A stretch of 64,000 nucleotides of DNA from Arctopsyche grandis. Taxonomy: Eukaryota; Arthropoda; Insecta; Trichoptera; Hydropsychidae. The position numbers were made by a program, and so were the translations under genes. Each line of letters starts with the position of its first letter. Position 1 is the first letter of the stretch. The notes under the pieces are model-generated. The model was not told the DNA's origin, ran no database searches, and saw only the letters and a list, made by a program, of their open reading frames with translations. The stretch spans positions 13,661,001 through 13,725,000 of the forward strand of contig NC_135357.1 in the NCBI RefSeq assembly GCF_051622035.1. Reading direction: 5' to 3'. Positions 49,679 to 62,237 of the stretch are shown one piece after another.

Positions 49679-50241
49679 GGTGACCGGAAAAATGCACTCG
49701 AGATAGTTGCACTCTCGAGACATCCAAACTTTCAAAGACGCTAAACGACAACTAACGCAATAGAAATCTACAAAAAAGCGTCAAGGGGGTATTTATATGT
49801 TATCCGAGGGTACCTATTGGGTAAGTTGTTTTTGAGAGCCTTTGAAAATTAGGACTTCTCAAAACTGCGCTACTATTCAGTGCAATTTGGTGCATCTTTC
49901 CGGGAACCGTACATACATATGTGAGGATAGATACCTATTGGTAACACATAAAATCGTCACCTTATGAGAAATAATCCGAGATTATTTCTCGCAAAACCCA
50001 ATATCGTTGAATAGAGAAATAATGACCTTATTTTCAAAGGCGCTTAAAAGAACTTACGCAATATATAGAACTCCACAAAAAATGGTTAGCACCCTATGGA
50101 TAACAAACAAATACCTCTTAACGCTTTTTGTGGAATTCTATTGCGTTAGTTCTCCTTGAGCATCTTTTTCCTCGATCCTCGAGCAAGTTTGGATTTCTCG
50201 AGAGTGCAACTATGTATCTCTAGTGCATTTTTCCGGTCACC
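49679..50241. mobile_element. Tandem MITE pair, GGTGACCGGAAAAATGCACT ends
   Basis: The first element (49679-49908) runs from GGTGACCGG to CCGGGAACC and is flanked by GTACATACAT on both sides, which could be a 10-bp duplication or local ATAC repeats. A second, partial copy (about 50018-50241) ends AGTGCATTTTTCCGGTCACC. The intervening DNA has a hairpin, GAGAAATAATC / GATTATTTCTC (49969-49993). Confidence 0.7.
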
Positions 50242-50573
50242 GTGATAATGATCAAATAAATGAACCTCTGTAAGTAAGCAAATCCAAAACGAAATAATAA
50301 ACTAAGGTTAGTATTTCTATATAAACACAGTCGGTGAATCAACTTCAGTCCCCTAATTTTTATTGTAATCATCAACCATGCTTTTCAAAATAGTCCATTT
50401 AGGTACATAGATTCTTATTAGAATTGCGATACCTACGTATTTCACTACATGTGATTGAAATTGAAATGACCTGGCATCAGACGCCTTCTCTCCCCCATCC
50501 CACTGAGGGCCATGAGGTTTTATGAGGTGGTTTCGACGAGTGGGGTTGTGGGTGCGGTGGGCCAATCCCCTCG

Positions 50574-50600
50574 GTATAAATATGGTCGGTTGTTATGGCA
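50574..50600 (+). promoter_or_regulatory. TATA-like box with adjacent X-box-like motif
   Basis: CGGTATAAATATGG is followed by GTTGTTATGGCAAC, which is 12 of 14 to the RFX X-box palindrome. It is 2.7 kb upstream of PPP1R37. No transcript is evident downstream, so this may be chance. Confidence 0.25.
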
Positions 50601-50699
50601 ACGATAGCAGAGACGAGCGGGGTGACTACAGAGAGGCAATGCAATTATTTTATATCGTTATCTGCGTATTTTCGTCTAGCACTCTTCAGTTGAAATGTA

Positions 50700-51340
50700 A
50701 ATTTTGATTTTCTTCCCCGTAGTATTACATCGAAATATGAATAAGTCATCGTCACAATCATATACAATGTTATGTATTATTTTGGGATTGCAAAGCACGA
50801 TTTGAAATTCAAAACGTAAATAAAAATTTGCATTACTACATGCAGTATAATTCGTATTATCGGGGTATTTTTCGGAAGATTTATTACAATTAAAAATAGT
50901 TATAGCTACCAATAGAATAATTCGTGAAAGTAGACGTGATTTTTTTTTATTTAGTTATATGAAAAATCATAAAATATTTTCGTTTAAGTAAATATTTAAT
51001 ATAAAAATTTTTAGAATTTTTGTTTATTAGTACAAAGTAGTGGGATATTAAATTAGTAGGTTATTACTTGTACATATATAATATATATATACATATATGT
51101 ATGTATATATTGCAATCCGTCAAAGATATTTCGAATTTTTTGACTTAATTGAATTGAATTAAATTATATTTAATGATTTTAAAGTTTTAAAAGATTTAAA
51201 TGATTATAACTAAAACTGTTCCGAGAGTATAAAATGAGTCGTCTATAAATTTCAGCTCTTTTTTATTAGCTTCTTTCTGTTAAGTCCAGTGACAATCCCG
51301 TCCCGTCAAAAAATTGTGATCTGATTTTGAATCAATTCCA
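50700..51340. other. AT-rich intergenic DNA
   Basis: Nothing supported except short TATG runs near 51073-51110. Confidence 0.5.
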
Positions 51341-51346
51341 CTCAAT

Positions 51347-51496
51347 GGCTACGTCCACACTACCGATATCTACACCCGATATTTACGAATTTTTCCATAA
51401 CCAGTTCCTAAATAGCAACCACAGGCTGCAATATGGGAACTGGATATGGAAAATTCGAAAATATCGGGTGTAGATATCGGTAGTGTAAACGTAGCC
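51347..51496. mobile_element. Palindromic MITE, GGCTACGTCCACACT ends
   Basis: The left arm GGCTACGTCCACACTACCGA and onward mirrors the right arm ending TATCGGTAGTGTAAACGTAG, then CC. AAT flanks both sides, so a 3-bp duplication (PIF/Harbinger-like) is possible. A broken copy begins at 32933. Confidence 0.8.
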
Positions 51497-51708
51497 AATG
51501 ATGCACAGTCGATACGAATCGTGATTCTAGTATCGTCGATTTCAAAACAGCTAGGATAAACTACTGATTATATTGACACTTACCTATTACACTGTCAATA
51601 CGGATCTTGATACGTGTGAAACTGTTAATAATGGTCACTTCAGGTTGCTTTGATATATCTTATTTTATCGTTCCTTCTTTCGTTGTTTCATTATATCGGT
51701 TCGGTGAT

Positions 51709-51948
51709 TACTAGTAAAATGTGAACCGGTCACAGGACAACCGGTCGCTCTAGATCGATCACCCGTCACACTAAAACTGGTCACACCCTAAAATCGGTCA
51801 CGAGAAAACTGGTTGACCGATTTTAGGGTGTGACCAGTTTTAGGGTGTGACCAGTTTTTGTGTGACCAGTTTTTGTGTGACGGGTGATTACGTGTGACCG
51901 ATCTAGAGCGACCGGTTGTCCTGTGACTGGTTTACATATGACTAGTAG
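51709..51948. mobile_element. Foldback element with GTGACCAGTTTT repeats
   Basis: The left arm (ACTAGTAAAATGTGAACCGG, then GGACAACCGGTCGCTCTAGA) pairs with the right arm around 51900-51948. The centre repeats GTGTGACCAGTTTT three times. Confidence 0.8.
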
Positions 51949-52061
51949 TCCGTTTACCCATTATATCATATACTTTTTATTATTCTTGTCTAAATTATGT
52001 CACATTTTAAATAACTCTCCCCCCCCCCCTTCTTGTGATCAATATCAGTTTGATATACTAT

Positions 52062-52446
52062 TGTTGCGTAGGGGTGGGTGGAGGATCCAAGTAAAAGGCC
52101 AACAGTCGTTTCACAGCATTTATTGATGATTCAGGAGGTACACGTATTGCCAGTGTTCAGTCCAGAATGACCTGATATCGCCTACGTACCGCCTTATAAA
52201 GGGTAGATCTCTCAGGACGCCTAATCTGTTTACCTGTTGTATAGTCACGTATTCGGATATGTATTTCCACGACAATGGGTCGCCCCGTACCGATTCTGAG
52301 AAATAACTAATAAGGGTCATTGTTTAGCCTAAATGCACTTAGAGTCCAGATATAATCCTTGGAAGTAAGTGCCTGCATTTAGTTAATCCGATAACAGATA
52401 TCCGTTGGTCTAAGTGCAATTCGCTCAATCCGCGGCGTACGTTACA
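52062..52446 (-). mobile_element. Solo LTR of an LTR retrotransposon
   Basis: It is 385 bp, begins TGTT and ends TACA, and is flanked by CTAT on both sides (52058-52061, 52447-52450). On the minus strand a TATA-like CTTTATAAGG is followed downstream by AATAAA, the usual LTR order. There is no internal coding region, so it is a recombined remnant. The 4-bp duplication is compatible with a Ty3/gypsy-type element, but the family is not proven. Confidence 0.75.
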
Positions 52447-52849
52447 CTATTTTCAAAAAAAAAAATGTTGATTTTTAGTGGCATATTTATTAAAACCTGT
52501 TTTGTTTTGTTACTTTATTCGTTTATAATCATCGCATTATATATTCGATTTTCCTTCTTCCCCAAATTTTTTAGTGTTATTTAAAAAAAATTCCAATTGG
52601 ATTTTGTGGATAGGTTTCTAGTTGGAAATCGACAATCTTATTTATGATGTGTGAAGTATCATGTGTGATGTATTTCATCTGATTAACGTAGATTGTGAAC
52701 AGCTGAAATGAAAAGTAAAAGTAATAATAAAGAATTGTCTTGCGACAAAAGATTGTGGTTATATTATAATAATGTAAAAAGTATATGAAATGGCACGGAA
52801 ACGAAATGGTTGGCAGTAGTGTGATCTGTAGCGGAAGATCGGTGTGTTG

Positions 52850-53313
52850 GTGTGTCGGTGTGTCGGTGTGTCGGTGTGCGTGGAGTGCGATTGTGTGCGA
52901 TCGCCGATCGTCGATTGCCGATCGCCGATCGTCGATCGACGAGTTTGGTCGGCGGCGGTTCATCGCTCGTCTTCGCTATCGCCATCGTCATCTTCGGTTA
53001 CATAAAGAGTGGTGTCGGTGTGGTGTGTTGTGAAGTCGAGTGGAGTGGAGTGGAGTGGAGTGGAGTGGAGGGGAGGGGAGGGGAGGGGAGGGGCGGGGTG
53101 GGGGAGCGAGGAGTCTGACGTCAGATGTGGCAGTGGTGTCGGTGTGGCTGAGGCCGAGGCCGAGGCTGACCGTAGTCGGGAGATGTGGGTGTGGGAGTCG
53201 CGGGTGTCGGAGTCGGAGTCGGAGCCGGAGTCGGAGTCGGAGTCGGAGTCGGAGTCGGCGTCGGAAGGTGTGTGAGTCGGAGTGAGGGGGTCGCCGCTCC
53301 CCGCTCCGCCGAA
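52850..53313 (+). promoter_or_regulatory. Repeat-rich GC promoter / 5' UTR of the PPP1R37-like gene
   Basis: In order: GTGTGTCG repeats (52850-52880), CGATCG-rich decamer repeats (52896-52942), GGAGT pentamers (53037-53069), a G-tract block with at least seven GGGG runs (53069-53105), and about nine GGAGTC hexamers (53203-53265). An upstream ORF (53183-53275, 30 codons, largely Ser-Glu from the hexamer) ends 38 bp before the start ATG at 53314. Confidence 0.6.
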
Positions 53314-56300
53314 ATGCGCGCCCCTTCCGCCATCCGACACCACCCCGCTGCCGCCGCCGCCGCCGCCCGCAACAACCCTCGCACCGTGACCTTCCGCGAC
53401 GAGGCGACGCTCGTCACTGGATACTTGGAGCCTGACAACCCCTGGACGCACGGTGAGACTCTTCACTCACACCAACACACCAACACACCACACCAACACC
53501 AATGCTACCACCCGTCTGTCACCTACCACCACTTCTTTATCCTCGACACGACATAGGTCATGGTCGACAAACGTCAATTTTCAAACACAAATTAATCGAT
53601 CACTCACTACACAGAACAATGACAAATTATTTTTCAAATTAAAACAAAAACACGTTTTAATTTTGCTTGAAATGTTTCTTTTGTTTTTTTTTCATAGATC
53701 AATTATGCTCGAAAATCTAGGCACACAAAAAAATATTGATATTGCTCAATAATGATATGATTCAAACCACCGAAACGTTCATATTTGAATTTTTCCCAAT
53801 AGAAATGTATACAATGATGATATAAACAAATTGTTTAAAAAAATAAACATATCACATACAAAGTCATTCAAATGAATATCTAAGACGATATTCAATAACT
53901 ATCTATGAGATATTGTCGCGCTCGAGTTACCCGTGTCCTATTAGATCGCAAAGATTGGCCGTAGAGTTTGACCCCAATTTACATTAACGGTATAGAAACG
54001 TGTGAGGAACAAAAATCTCATTGTCTCAACATCGAGTTGTTTATGAAACCTTTCAACCCGTATTTTCATTTCGCGTTCGGTCCATCTTTTGAAAGTCATC
54101 GTGGATAATTTAGCTAGCGCTCCATTGTTCTCGATAGTGCAATAATTTCCCATTCGACATTCGCTCACAAGAATATTCAAATCGGTATCGGCGCATTGAA
54201 ATGCGGTAAACATTGTAGAAATTATACGCCTTTATTCTCGATCGTATGAGTCATGTGATAAATTTAAATTGTGATAATTGATACTCGAAACTCTCAAAGA
54301 CCTATTGAATAAAGTGGGTCCTATTGAATATTACAACAAAATGAAAAATTATGAGTGTATATCTGAATTCTATATTTCTCTGAAAATTTGAGTTTTAAAT
54401 CTTTTTTCATTGTGAATGAGAAATGAAACTTTAAGCAAATAAACTGAACATGGCGATTATTGACATTTCATGTTAACATACGTTTTCTTTTAAATTGTAA
54501 TATCTTTTGACCTCCACGATAAATGTAGCTCAATTTATCTTCGATCATACAGAATGATTGCATCTCTGTTGTATTTATATTGTTAAAATACATTCTTTTG
54601 ATTGTTCAATTTTACATGTGTAATTGTTTATTTTATAATTATTCTAACACGTGTAATTGCTTTGACCTTTAAATTATAATTATATAAGAATAAAAAGATG
54701 AAATCTATTTTGTTTTCAAGGTGCCTATATTATGTGTATTTATTTTTTACTTAAATATACATATTTTATGTATATATAACGAGGGCTGCCGAGAGGAATC
54801 CCGGGCCCTGGAAAAATGATTTTGAGCCCTATGATAAATAAAATATAAGATCTTAGAGATATATTTTTAATATGCGAAAAATCTATCAGAACTACTAGTA
54901 TATGTTGATTGTTAATTTTTTTAAATAATTGGATAAGAAAGTATGATATAACAGGTACGATTTCACATGGACATAAAGAATACGCGGATTGAAAAATAAT
55001 ACACATTTAGTATTAAATAAATATATGTATGTAGAATAATATAAAATATCAATATCGGTCAGTCGATTGTCCTGATAAGGTGCCCCTCGAGTAGTCCAGG
55101 CCCTAGAACTTTACCCCAGCTTCCCCCCCCCCTCTCGTTGACCCTGTATATACATAGCTAGTATGAAAATATTTAATCATAGATTTTTACATACGTCGTA
55201 ACATAATAAATTCTTAACAAAAAAAACTGAAAAGTATTCGGAGATTGATAACTTATACATACACACATATATATTTATATGCCTATATTATCTGTTGTGT
55301 CACTTCAGAATAAGCATTACCGAATGATAGGATTGCTCCCATTTGATTTTTCTCACGAAAGACGCCCAGCCGTCTGGCACGAATGTTTAATGACACATTT
55401 CTCACTTTGGCACTATGCAATTGAACGCGGGCCAAAATTTATGTTTACTTTACAATTGTGTGAAAATTCGACTATAGAACTACACGTATATTATCCATAC
55501 GCCTATGAACATTGTGAATTACCAGTATTATGAATTTTTTCAGTGGAGGAGACTTCTGGTGAAGAATTAGTCCTTGGATATATACAATCATGCCGAAAAC
55601 ACAACACCGCTGCTATAGAGAGTGTCATGGACCAACTAAAAGTACGTGCATTATACACTAATGTTGAAACATCATTTGAACGAATCGTTCGAAGCGTCCT
55701 TACTGACATATTATGTTATTTTAATAACCAGGAAATGAAAGTTGTGAGCGCGTCATGCCGACAGGGAACCTTAACACTGGCCGGGTGTGCTTTGACACCA
55801 GTCGCTTGTGAAGCTTTGGAATCCATTCTCAAAAAAGTTCGCTTTCAAAGGATTGATCTACACGACTGCCAATTAAATGATGATGCCGCCGTTTGTTGCT
55901 TCTCTCATCCTTGACACATTATACGTACATTTAAAATGATAAAATTAATAAAAAATATATTTCAGGTGGCTCTTTTTGATATGGTTGAATATTATGAAAG
56001 CGCAACCGAATTGGATATTTCAGGAAATAAGGGTTTGGGCATACCAGCCTGGCAAGCATGCTCCAAAATGCTTCACAAGGTGAAAATATAATTTTGATAT
56101 GAAAACATAATATGTATATGAATTGTAATTAAATCGTTGAATTTATGTTGATTGTTTAGTGTCAATGGCTAGAACAATTGGAAATAAGAGATACGTCACT
56201 AAGTGAGAGTTCGGTGCCGGTGCTAGGACGTGGATTGCGTCCTGCCTGCTCGCTACGTAGCTTACATCTTCAGAGGTCACGTCTTGCCGGTGCTCCCTTA

Positions 56301-59300
56301 TTGTGTCTCGGTAATTATCAAGATTTTAATTGATTGATAGAAATTTATAGTTTGTGACTAATTTATGACTTTATTACTTAGCTGGTTTCTTGAAGCAAAA
56401 CAAGTCAGTTCGTGAACTGCATATTGGAGACAACCATTTGGTAGCTTCTGACGCTAAACATCTTGGATCAATGCTAAAATCAAATTCCTCATTACAATTG
56501 CTCGATATTAGTAACAATGATATACAGGTAATAATTACATATATATTTAAAACATGTATGTATGTATATTGAAATTTATATACTATTACTGAGTATGTAT
56601 GTAATATGTTTTTAGGATTCTGGCATAGAAGCCATTGCAGAAGCCTTAGCGGAACAGTCGTCTGCTCAATCTTCATCCAGCAGCTCAAGCAGTGACTCTC
56701 CCATGTCTTCACCTCAATCGAGCAGTTCTGGTTATTATTGAAATGAGTTTTCCTACTTATAATTGTGTGAATATGTAATGATGTCCATACTATTATTCCA
56801 TGTAGGATCTGTTCTAGATCGAGGGCTAGCAGTATTAATTGTATGGAATAACAATCTCACAAGAAATAGTGGAAATCACTTCTGCAAAGCTTTGGTAAGT
56901 TGTGCAGTAAGTATGATATGTCTGTTCATAGGTGTTTAGCAGTTTTCATACAACGTTTATTTGTTATAGTCCCGGTGCCGATCGTTAGAAGTGCTTAATA
57001 TTGGTCAAAATCCCTTATGCGGCGAAACTGTTAATAGATTTAGAAGTGCCCTTCAACAAAATCGCTCACTGCTCAGTCTCGGCATGCAGAGTACTAAATT
57101 AGGAGCTGAAGCCGCTATAGCTATAGCTGAAGTCATAGAAGATAACCCTGTGATACAAGTATATATATATATATATTTTATTATGTTCCTTTGTTTGAAT
57201 TAATCTTTAATAGTATACTGTAATAACGGTTTGTATTCTTCAGAGAATTGATCTCAGAGACAACAAGTTGCAGATGGCAGGATTGCTAGCGTTAGCTACT
57301 GCACTTAAAAAGAACCATTCTGTTACAAGAATAGATCTTGATGATGCTCCTCCCTCACAGGTTTTATCTTATTCACCTTTAAATACATATAGTTTCAATT
57401 TGATACTCACTTTTGTCATACTTTTTTTATTTAGCCTAATAAAGAGCAACCTTTAGAAGAAACTCGTCTTGTATCAGAAATTAGATCATTGTGTAAGAGA
57501 AATGAATCCCAGTTAAATCCCTCTACATTGACTGCTGACGATGATGATTCTACTTCAATGCAGAGAAGACGCGCTGCTTCTTTTACGACTCGAAAAATAA
57601 GTTTGACATGTCAAACATTACAAACATTACCAGAACCAGTATTGTCACCACCAAAAACTTCAACTGGTCGCTTACGATCTCCATCGCCGAGCCCTATACC
57701 ATCTCCAGCTAGCAGTCCTATACCTAGTCCTTCACATCGAAGTCGATTTCAAGTATCTCGAGTTAGTGATTCTTCACCTGGAAATTCACAAAGTCCAAGC
57801 CCGTCCACACCTCCAGGCCAGAGGTCGTTTTTCCCTGGAAATTCGCGCTTTCGAGTCGTAACAGTCCAAGAACCACCTTCAATATCAGTTCATGGTCCAG
57901 AAGAAAATGTGACTAAAGAAACGACACCTATGATTGATGAATCGAGTCAAACTGATAATGGAAAAATTGTAAAATGTCCAAATAGCAGATTTAGCATTGT
58001 AAGGAATGTTGAAATAGCACAACACAGAAATAAAAATGTCATAATAAACTACTCTTTAGGTTCTGAAAAACAACCAAAGACACAGTCCCAAGCTGTATCT
58101 ACTGATTTAATTAAAAATGAAGACAGTTTGAAAATTTCGGATCAATGTGCAAATAAAATTGATACAGATTTTCAAGATTTGGATTCAATGAAAGACTTAG
58201 ATGACGATAGGCACCAACAGAAAATTGATGTATTTTCTACCAGTGAAATACCATCTTTGAATAATAGCAATTCGAAGAAAACATTCAATGTCATAAAGAA
58301 AAATAAAAGTGAATCTAGTTTGGACAGTCCTGATTTGGAAGTCTCAAGACTTATGCAACCTCAAGGAAAAAATAATGCTTATGATAGTAGTTCCAGCTTG
58401 GATATATCAGGCAGCTCAATGGAATCTCTTAACACCTTAGAACTCAATATAGATACTGAAATTAGTATTGTTGATAAGCAACCGGCTTCAAAACAAGCCT
58501 TTTCTACAGAGTTTTCTTTAGATTCCGAAGAAAATGACGTTTTTGGTGAAGATAAAGCAATTCAAAAACGCGGTAACTTATCATCATCAAATGAAAGCAG
58601 TTTAGATTTAAGTGCACCAGTTGAAGTTTCCTCAGGAAACATATTCCATTTTTCAAACCAATCTTTCTTAAATTCTTCCGTCTCCTCAAACGAAAGTGTG
58701 TCTCCAAATATATTTGGAAAACATATGAAATTGCATGGATCTGTCACTAGTTTAGAAGCTAGTGTAAGCTCCCTAGATTCTTGTAAATCTATTGGAAATA
58801 CCTTATTAAGTCCAGGTGCAAATGATGGTACTAAGAAATTTTTTTCAACTCAAGAAAACTGCCTCATCGATTCTGCAGATTCTGGTATATTTCAATCGGA
58901 TAATTCACCAAAAACAACTAATGATTCGACGTCATCTAATGAAGGCACTCTTACAGACAACTCCAATTTATCCAAAATGATGCGATCGATCGGATCATCC
59001 TTAGAGATACAAGGAATAACTAGTTTCTCTGATAAATCTTGTAAAACTCCCAAAAGAACAGCAAGTCTATTGGATGTTCCGTCTTCAAGCTCAAAACAAC
59101 GAACTAGAAAAATTTCGATTTGTTCACAGAAAAAGGAAAATGAAGAATTGCCACAGCAAAAAGCTCAATCGAGTCTTGAAAAGCTATTAAATATTTTTCA
59201 AAATCCAAGTAGTATATTTTCTAGAACTGTTGACAACAGTGAAAAGAAGATGGACACTCAAAGTACTCAAAGACGAGATTCACAAACTTCTTCCAATTTA

Positions 59301-62237
59301 TCTGGTTCGTTTTGGCCATGGAACCTAGGCAGTACCAGCTCTTTGACTATCAAAAGCCAGGGTGCTGAAAAACCAAAGAACACTGAAAATATAGATAGTG
59401 AATATGAAAAAAATATTGGCAGAGTGACATCTTCCATTTCCGCAGAGTATACCGTCAAACTTATAGAGAAAAAGCAGCTACAAGATGATTCTTTGACTTC
59501 GGCAACAGCTATGGTTTCTAATATTCCAAAAAATAGTAATAATAATTTAACTTCAACTTCAGTTGACGATGAGAGCATTTGTAGATTAAGAAAGTATGAA
59601 GTATTACCCTGTGATAACTTAGATGAAATTGAATCAAAAGATGTGTCTGTTGAACATCCAAAAATTATATATGGCGATATTTGCAATACTGCTGATGTGA
59701 GGGCTAAAGAGTTGCAGTCTGGACTCAAAAATGACATGGATGCAGATATCTCAAAATGTGATAATAAAATGGTACAATCAAATATGGATGAAAAAATGAA
59801 TGTGTTTACACAGAATGTTACCACATTTTCTTTCATTGATGAGGATAATATTACTAAGAATGCAGTACAAAATAATTTATTAGTATTAAGTGCTTACGAT
59901 GTTGGTCTCAATCCTGACGGAGAAAACCTCAAGTCTCAGAGCGTTGATAGATGTGATATAATACTAGATGATGAATCAATCAAAAAGGAAACTACCGATT
60001 TCTTCTTTATCAAGTCGTCTAAAATAGACGACGCAATTTTACCCAGTAATGAAAATATTCAAGTTGAAGACTTGGAGATGGAGACAGAAACCATTACATT
60101 AAAATTTGATGGAGGTAGTGCACTGTTGCATGATATGAATCCAATTGTAAATATTGAAGATGCGGAGAATATATATCCAGACTGTAAAGATTCAACGCTA
60201 GTGGCCAATCTTCCTGCAGATCTGATTGCAGCTGAGTTTAAATTAATTAACATGGATCCGTTTGAATCAAAAATAATTGACAAAGAAACGAATAATCCCA
60301 ATGAAGGAAATGGGGCGCAAAAATTCCAGGTATCTGAAATATCTATTGCTGTACCAAAATCCGCTACCGCTGACATCGAAGATGCAACCCCCGGTAGAAT
60401 AAACATTGATGATGGTCCTTCATTGAAAAACCCTAGTTTAAAAATTGATGATAATATTTTGAATACGATAGTGTTAAGTACGAAGTCCGTTGAATCTTTA
60501 AACGAAGCTAACATCCTGTCAAAAGATTTTGATTTATTGCTCGCTTCTGATAAAGACATGCAAAGCACTGTAATCTCCACTGAAGATATTGAAAACATTA
60601 AAAATGACTTTTCGTCATCTGATAATTGCTTCAAACTAAATAAAAAATCGTTGGATTTTAGCGACAATCCTTCAGCTAGAATCGCACCGTCTATACTGAA
60701 GCAATCTATTGGTTTGGAAAATAAAACTTCGCCTAATGATAAACAATTGAGTCCCGAATCGGGACCGTCGATAGATAACCTGCCGAGTAGAATAATTAAA
60801 CGAATTAAAGAAAATATTAGTCCTGAAAACACACTCACGTCCAGTATGAGCAACACGCAAGCTTTAGTCCAAGAGCTGGCTGAAAGACGGAAAAATGATG
60901 ATTTATTTTGCAGAATTTCAGAAAAGCAATACAATAACGAATCTAACGTAGACCAGACTGAATCTTTGAAATCTGAATCAATCATCATATGTAGCGATAG
61001 TGATATCAAGGTGGAGCTAGATATAAGCGATGTCTCTAATGCAAATTTGTTTGATAACAACCAGTACTTTGTCGATAGTATGTCGAGCGAAAAATTAAAC
61101 GTTTTAAATATTGGTATTGATGATACAAACATTGAAGTCGGAATCGATTTGATTAACAAAGATCATGAAATGAATGATACCAACACCGATTTTTCTAACA
61201 ATAAAAATTTAGAAAATGAAAATCAATGTATGGTAGTTGAGTGTGAGTCTGCTTTTACAATTCCTGATAATTTTGAAGAGTTGCGTGATATTGATTATAA
61301 ATTAATTCCTGAAATTTCCTGTGATATTGTTGATGACGTGAACCGAGTTTCATTTGAAAATATTGAAGACAATTATTCTGTACATTTAAATTCAGAAGAT
61401 GAAAAGAAATACGAAGACAACCTTCAAGATAAAATAGACAATTTTGATATAACCGATCATCCCATAGAAGAAGGTAAAGATGTTCTCGACGTAATAAATT
61501 TATCAGAAATAAACACAAACGATACCATCAATGTTCCAGCAGAAGGTGATAATACAACTGAAATTTTAAAATCCGATGTTACTTTCGAAGTTAGTGCCTT
61601 AAAACAAAACAGTGGTTCTTGTGATGTACAAGATAATTTGGGAGATGAAATACTAGAGTCGTCAGAAATTAAAGTGATAAAAATGGAAGAGAAAGGATTT
61701 AAAGATAACAAAAGCGGTTTCAAACCAATTTCTATTTTGAAGAAGTCCAATGAAAGAAAACATTGTTCCTTACCTAGAGATATACCTGAACATAAAAAAA
61801 TCGGTGACAGCGAATCGTGCCGTTCCGTTGAAAAGCATGCGCCGATTCGATGCGGCAGTCTTCCCGAGAGTATATCCGGATATAGTCCCAAAAGCATGTC
61901 CGACAACCTGGCCAACCGTGGCAAAATTGGTAAATCGAGGTCGCCCATCAACACCCTGGGAAAAATGGCACGCGACTCTTTATACGCGCTGAACATGAAC
62001 GATGACGAGATAGCAGATCTGGCACACTCCAAACGTCAATCGCTAGAGAGTGTGCGGTCGCTAGGATCGGTATCCGAAGACGCCGGAGACACGTTCCCCC
62101 TCAGGAAGGTGTTCTCGTCGAGCGAGTCCAGAAGCCTAGGCCCTTGCACCTCGCAAGAGAGCCTCGCATCTCTGGCATCCATCTCGGAGATTGCGGCCGA
62201 GGCTGCAGACGCGTCCAAGCACGAAGACAAAGTTTAA
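53314..62237 (+). CDS. PPP1R37: PPP1R37-like leucine-rich-repeat PP1 regulator
   Basis: Eleven exons in phase give about 2,039 residues: 53314-53452, 55544-55641, 55732-55890, 55966-56079, 56160-56310, 56382-56527, 56616-56730, 56806-56894, 56970-57158, 57244-57360, 57435-62237. The N-terminus has RTVTF (23-27), an RVxF-type PP1-docking motif, then GYLEPDNPWTH. LRRs (residues about 80-435) align with human PPP1R37/LRRC68 throughout: ALFDMVEYYESATELDISGN, LHLQRSRLAGAPLLCLAGFL, LAVLIVWNNNLT, KLGAEAAIAIAEVIEDNP. The human protein binds and inhibits PP1. The final 4.8-kb exon encodes about 1,600 disordered residues rich in Ser and Asp/Glu, much longer than the human tail, with SRFxV repeats at 542, 576 and 623 and a conserved-looking end (MARDSLYALNMNDDEIADL). 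The ATG at 53314 is the first in frame. Intron 2 (90 nt) is stop-free in frame. AATAAA signals are at 62887 and 63003. Confidence 0.93.
53453..55543 (+). other. Intron 1 of the PPP1R37-like gene
   Basis: It begins with GTGAGA and ends TTTTTTCAG. Apart from the hAT MITE and short CACCAACAC repeats just after the donor, no feature is supported. Confidence 0.8.
54781..55146. mobile_element. hAT MITE in intron 1 of the PPP1R37-like gene
   Basis: GAGGGCTGCCGAGAGG at the left mirrors CTCTCGTTGACCCTG at the right. Octamers TATATAAC (54773-54780) and TATATACA (55147-55154) match at six of eight positions. It is related to 49140-49653. Confidence 0.7.

Noticed and set aside
52120-52320. 66-codon minus-strand ORF
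   Set aside because: It falls inside the solo LTR and is not a gene.
60059-61159. 366-codon antisense ORF under the PPP1R37 last exon
   Set aside because: A shadow of the coding strand's codon bias. The sense frame has clear homology and splice context; the antisense has none.
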